Assembly: GCF_024498355.1 (NCBI RefSeq)
Contig: NZ_CP101833.1
Location: forward strand, 1,097,001-1,161,000
Source: Bacillus pumilus
GTDB lineage: Bacteria; Bacillota; Bacilli; Bacillales; Bacillaceae
Reading direction: 5' to 3'
Length of the DNA: 64,000 nucleotides
Both the position numbers and the translations under genes were made by a program. Shown here in pieces: positions 63,193 to 64,000 of this stretch. Position 1 is the first letter of the stretch. The number at the start of each line of letters is the position of its first letter. The notes under the pieces are model-generated. The model was not told where the DNA came from. It searched no databases and saw nothing but the letters and a program-made list of their open reading frames with translations.

Positions 63193-64000
63193 GCACACGT
63201 TATTCACGCCAAGAGCTTTTTCGGCCGATCGGAACAGATGGGCAAGAGCGGCTAAACGCCTCAAAGGCTGTCATTATTGGAGCGGGGGCCCTAGGGACAG
63301 CTAGTGCTGAAATGCTCGTTCGAGCTGGCGTGGGCTCTGTCACCATTTTGGATAGAGATTATATTGAATGGAGCAACCTTCAGCGTCAGCAGCTTTACAC
63401 AGAGCAAGATGTACAAGACAGGCTGCCAAAGGCTGTGGCGGCTGAAAAAAGACTCAAGCAGGTGAACAGTGAAGTCCGTGTAAGAGGAATCGTCATTGAT
63501 GTGACCGCTCAAAATATTGATGAACTCGTCAGCGGGGCTTCGATCATTGTGGATGCAGCGGATAATTTTGAGGTGCGAATGATCGCAAATGATGCGGCCA
63601 TCAAACATCAAATTCCTTTCCTTTATGGAGCCTGTGTAGCCAGCTATGGCATTCAATTCACTGTCATTCCGGGAGAGACGCCGTGTTTACACTGCTTGCT
63701 TGAGCATTTACCTGCACAAGGCATGACATGTGATACAGCTGGTATCATTAGTCCGGTTGTGCAGCAGGTGGCGGCATATCAAGTGGCAGATGCTCTTAAA
63801 TGTTTAACAGGACATCAAGTGACTCCGATATTAAGATCCTTTGATTTATGGACAAATGAACGGTCTGACATTCGGTCCATCTTGTCTTTAAAGAAGGAGC
63901 AATGTCCAAGCTGTGGACTGAAGACATATCCATTTCTCTCATATGACCAGAGAGCGAAGGCAGACGTACTTTGTGGCCGCAATACGGTGCAAATCCGCAG
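63189..64000 (+). CDS. thiF: Adenylyltransferase ThiF, 3' end cut by window
   Basis: ThiF adenylates the C-terminus of ThiS. The part in the window, 270 residues, has the ATP-binding GAGALGT (residues 31-37), the acidic adenylation site [15 protein letters not shown], and two zinc CxxC pairs (CLHC near 166 and CPSC near 240). It begins with TTG overlapping the thiG stop (TTGA), with AAGGGATG upstream. The frame is open to the last base of the window. In B. subtilis thiD follows. Confidence 0.93.
   Translation, partial: MSTRYSRQELFRPIGTDGQERLNASKAVIIGAGALGTASAEMLVRAGVGSVTILDRDYIEWSNLQRQQLYTEQDVQDRLPKAVAAEKRLKQVNSEVRVRGIVIDVTAQNIDELVSGASIIVDAADNFEVRMIANDAAIKHQIPFLYGACVASYGIQFTVIPGETPCLHCLLEHLPAQGMTCDTAGIISPVVQQVAAYQVADALKCLTGHQVTPILRSFDLWTNERSDIRSILSLKKEQCPSCGLKTYPFLSYDQRAKADVLCGRNTVQIR

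Overview
The window comes from a low-GC Gram-positive chromosome of the Bacillus pumilus group (B. pumilus, safensis or altitudinis). The basis is gene order, which follows the yitS to thiF segment of the B. subtilis chromosome almost gene by gene, together with AAGGAGG-type ribosome binding sites, frequent TTG and GTG starts, and recognisable Bacillus regulatory sites: ARG boxes, a FapR box, a Trp T-box, a TPP riboswitch, a ComK box, sigma-B and ECF promoters, and the sRNA RoxS. No phage, plasmid, CRISPR array, rRNA or tRNA gene was seen. This is a chromosomal core region with a few lineage-specific insertions.

Layout. From 1 to 9.7 kb lie a nucleoside-type binding lipoprotein translationally coupled to a chemoreceptor, then the yitS, yitT, Ipi-like, yitU, yitV, yitW, yitY and yitZ cluster, with two very small genes at 5.0-5.4 kb. 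From 9.7 to 19.2 kb is the complete arginine operon argC-argJ-argB-argD-carA-carB-argF, with an ARG box at each end of the argCJBD block. From 19.2 to 24.3 kb are small genes (yjzC, yjzD), an MFS exporter, yjaU, yjaV, and the competence genes med and comZ. From 24.3 to 27.5 kb are fabH and fabF behind a FapR operator, then yjaZ. From 27.7 to 41.7 kb are two oligopeptide permeases, app (D, F, A, B, C) and opp (A, B, C, D, F), separated by yjbA and a T-box-controlled trpS.

From 41.8 to 45.1 kb are yjbC and spx behind stress promoters, the TerC protein YjbE, and mecA. From 45.1 to 50.0 kb are a cardiolipin synthase, a ComK-controlled but apparently frameshifted coiA, and pepF. From 50.1 to 53.7 kb are an unusual 155-bp repeat between two copies of a hairpin, yizD, the sRNA gene roxS, spxH-yjbI, a lytic transglycosylase and yjbK. 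From 54 to 59.6 kb are yjbL, the alarmone synthetase yjbM, NAD kinase, a pseudouridine synthase, prpE and an antiporter. The window ends with a TPP-riboswitch-controlled thiamine operon, tenA-tenI-thiO-thiS-thiG-thiF, cut off inside thiF.

Common themes are competence and proteolytic control (Med, ComZ, MecA, CoiA, the oligopeptide permeases, Spx, SpxH), nutrient import and amino-acid biosynthesis. The least ordinary signals are the repeat inserted at a terminator near 50.2 kb with a related motif at 20.9 kb, the coiA frameshift, the lipoprotein-chemoreceptor pair, a lipoprotein version of the Ipi proteinase inhibitor, a two-codon reading frame overlapping the med start, and possible non-ATG initiation of yjbO. 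I found no clearly new multi-gene system.
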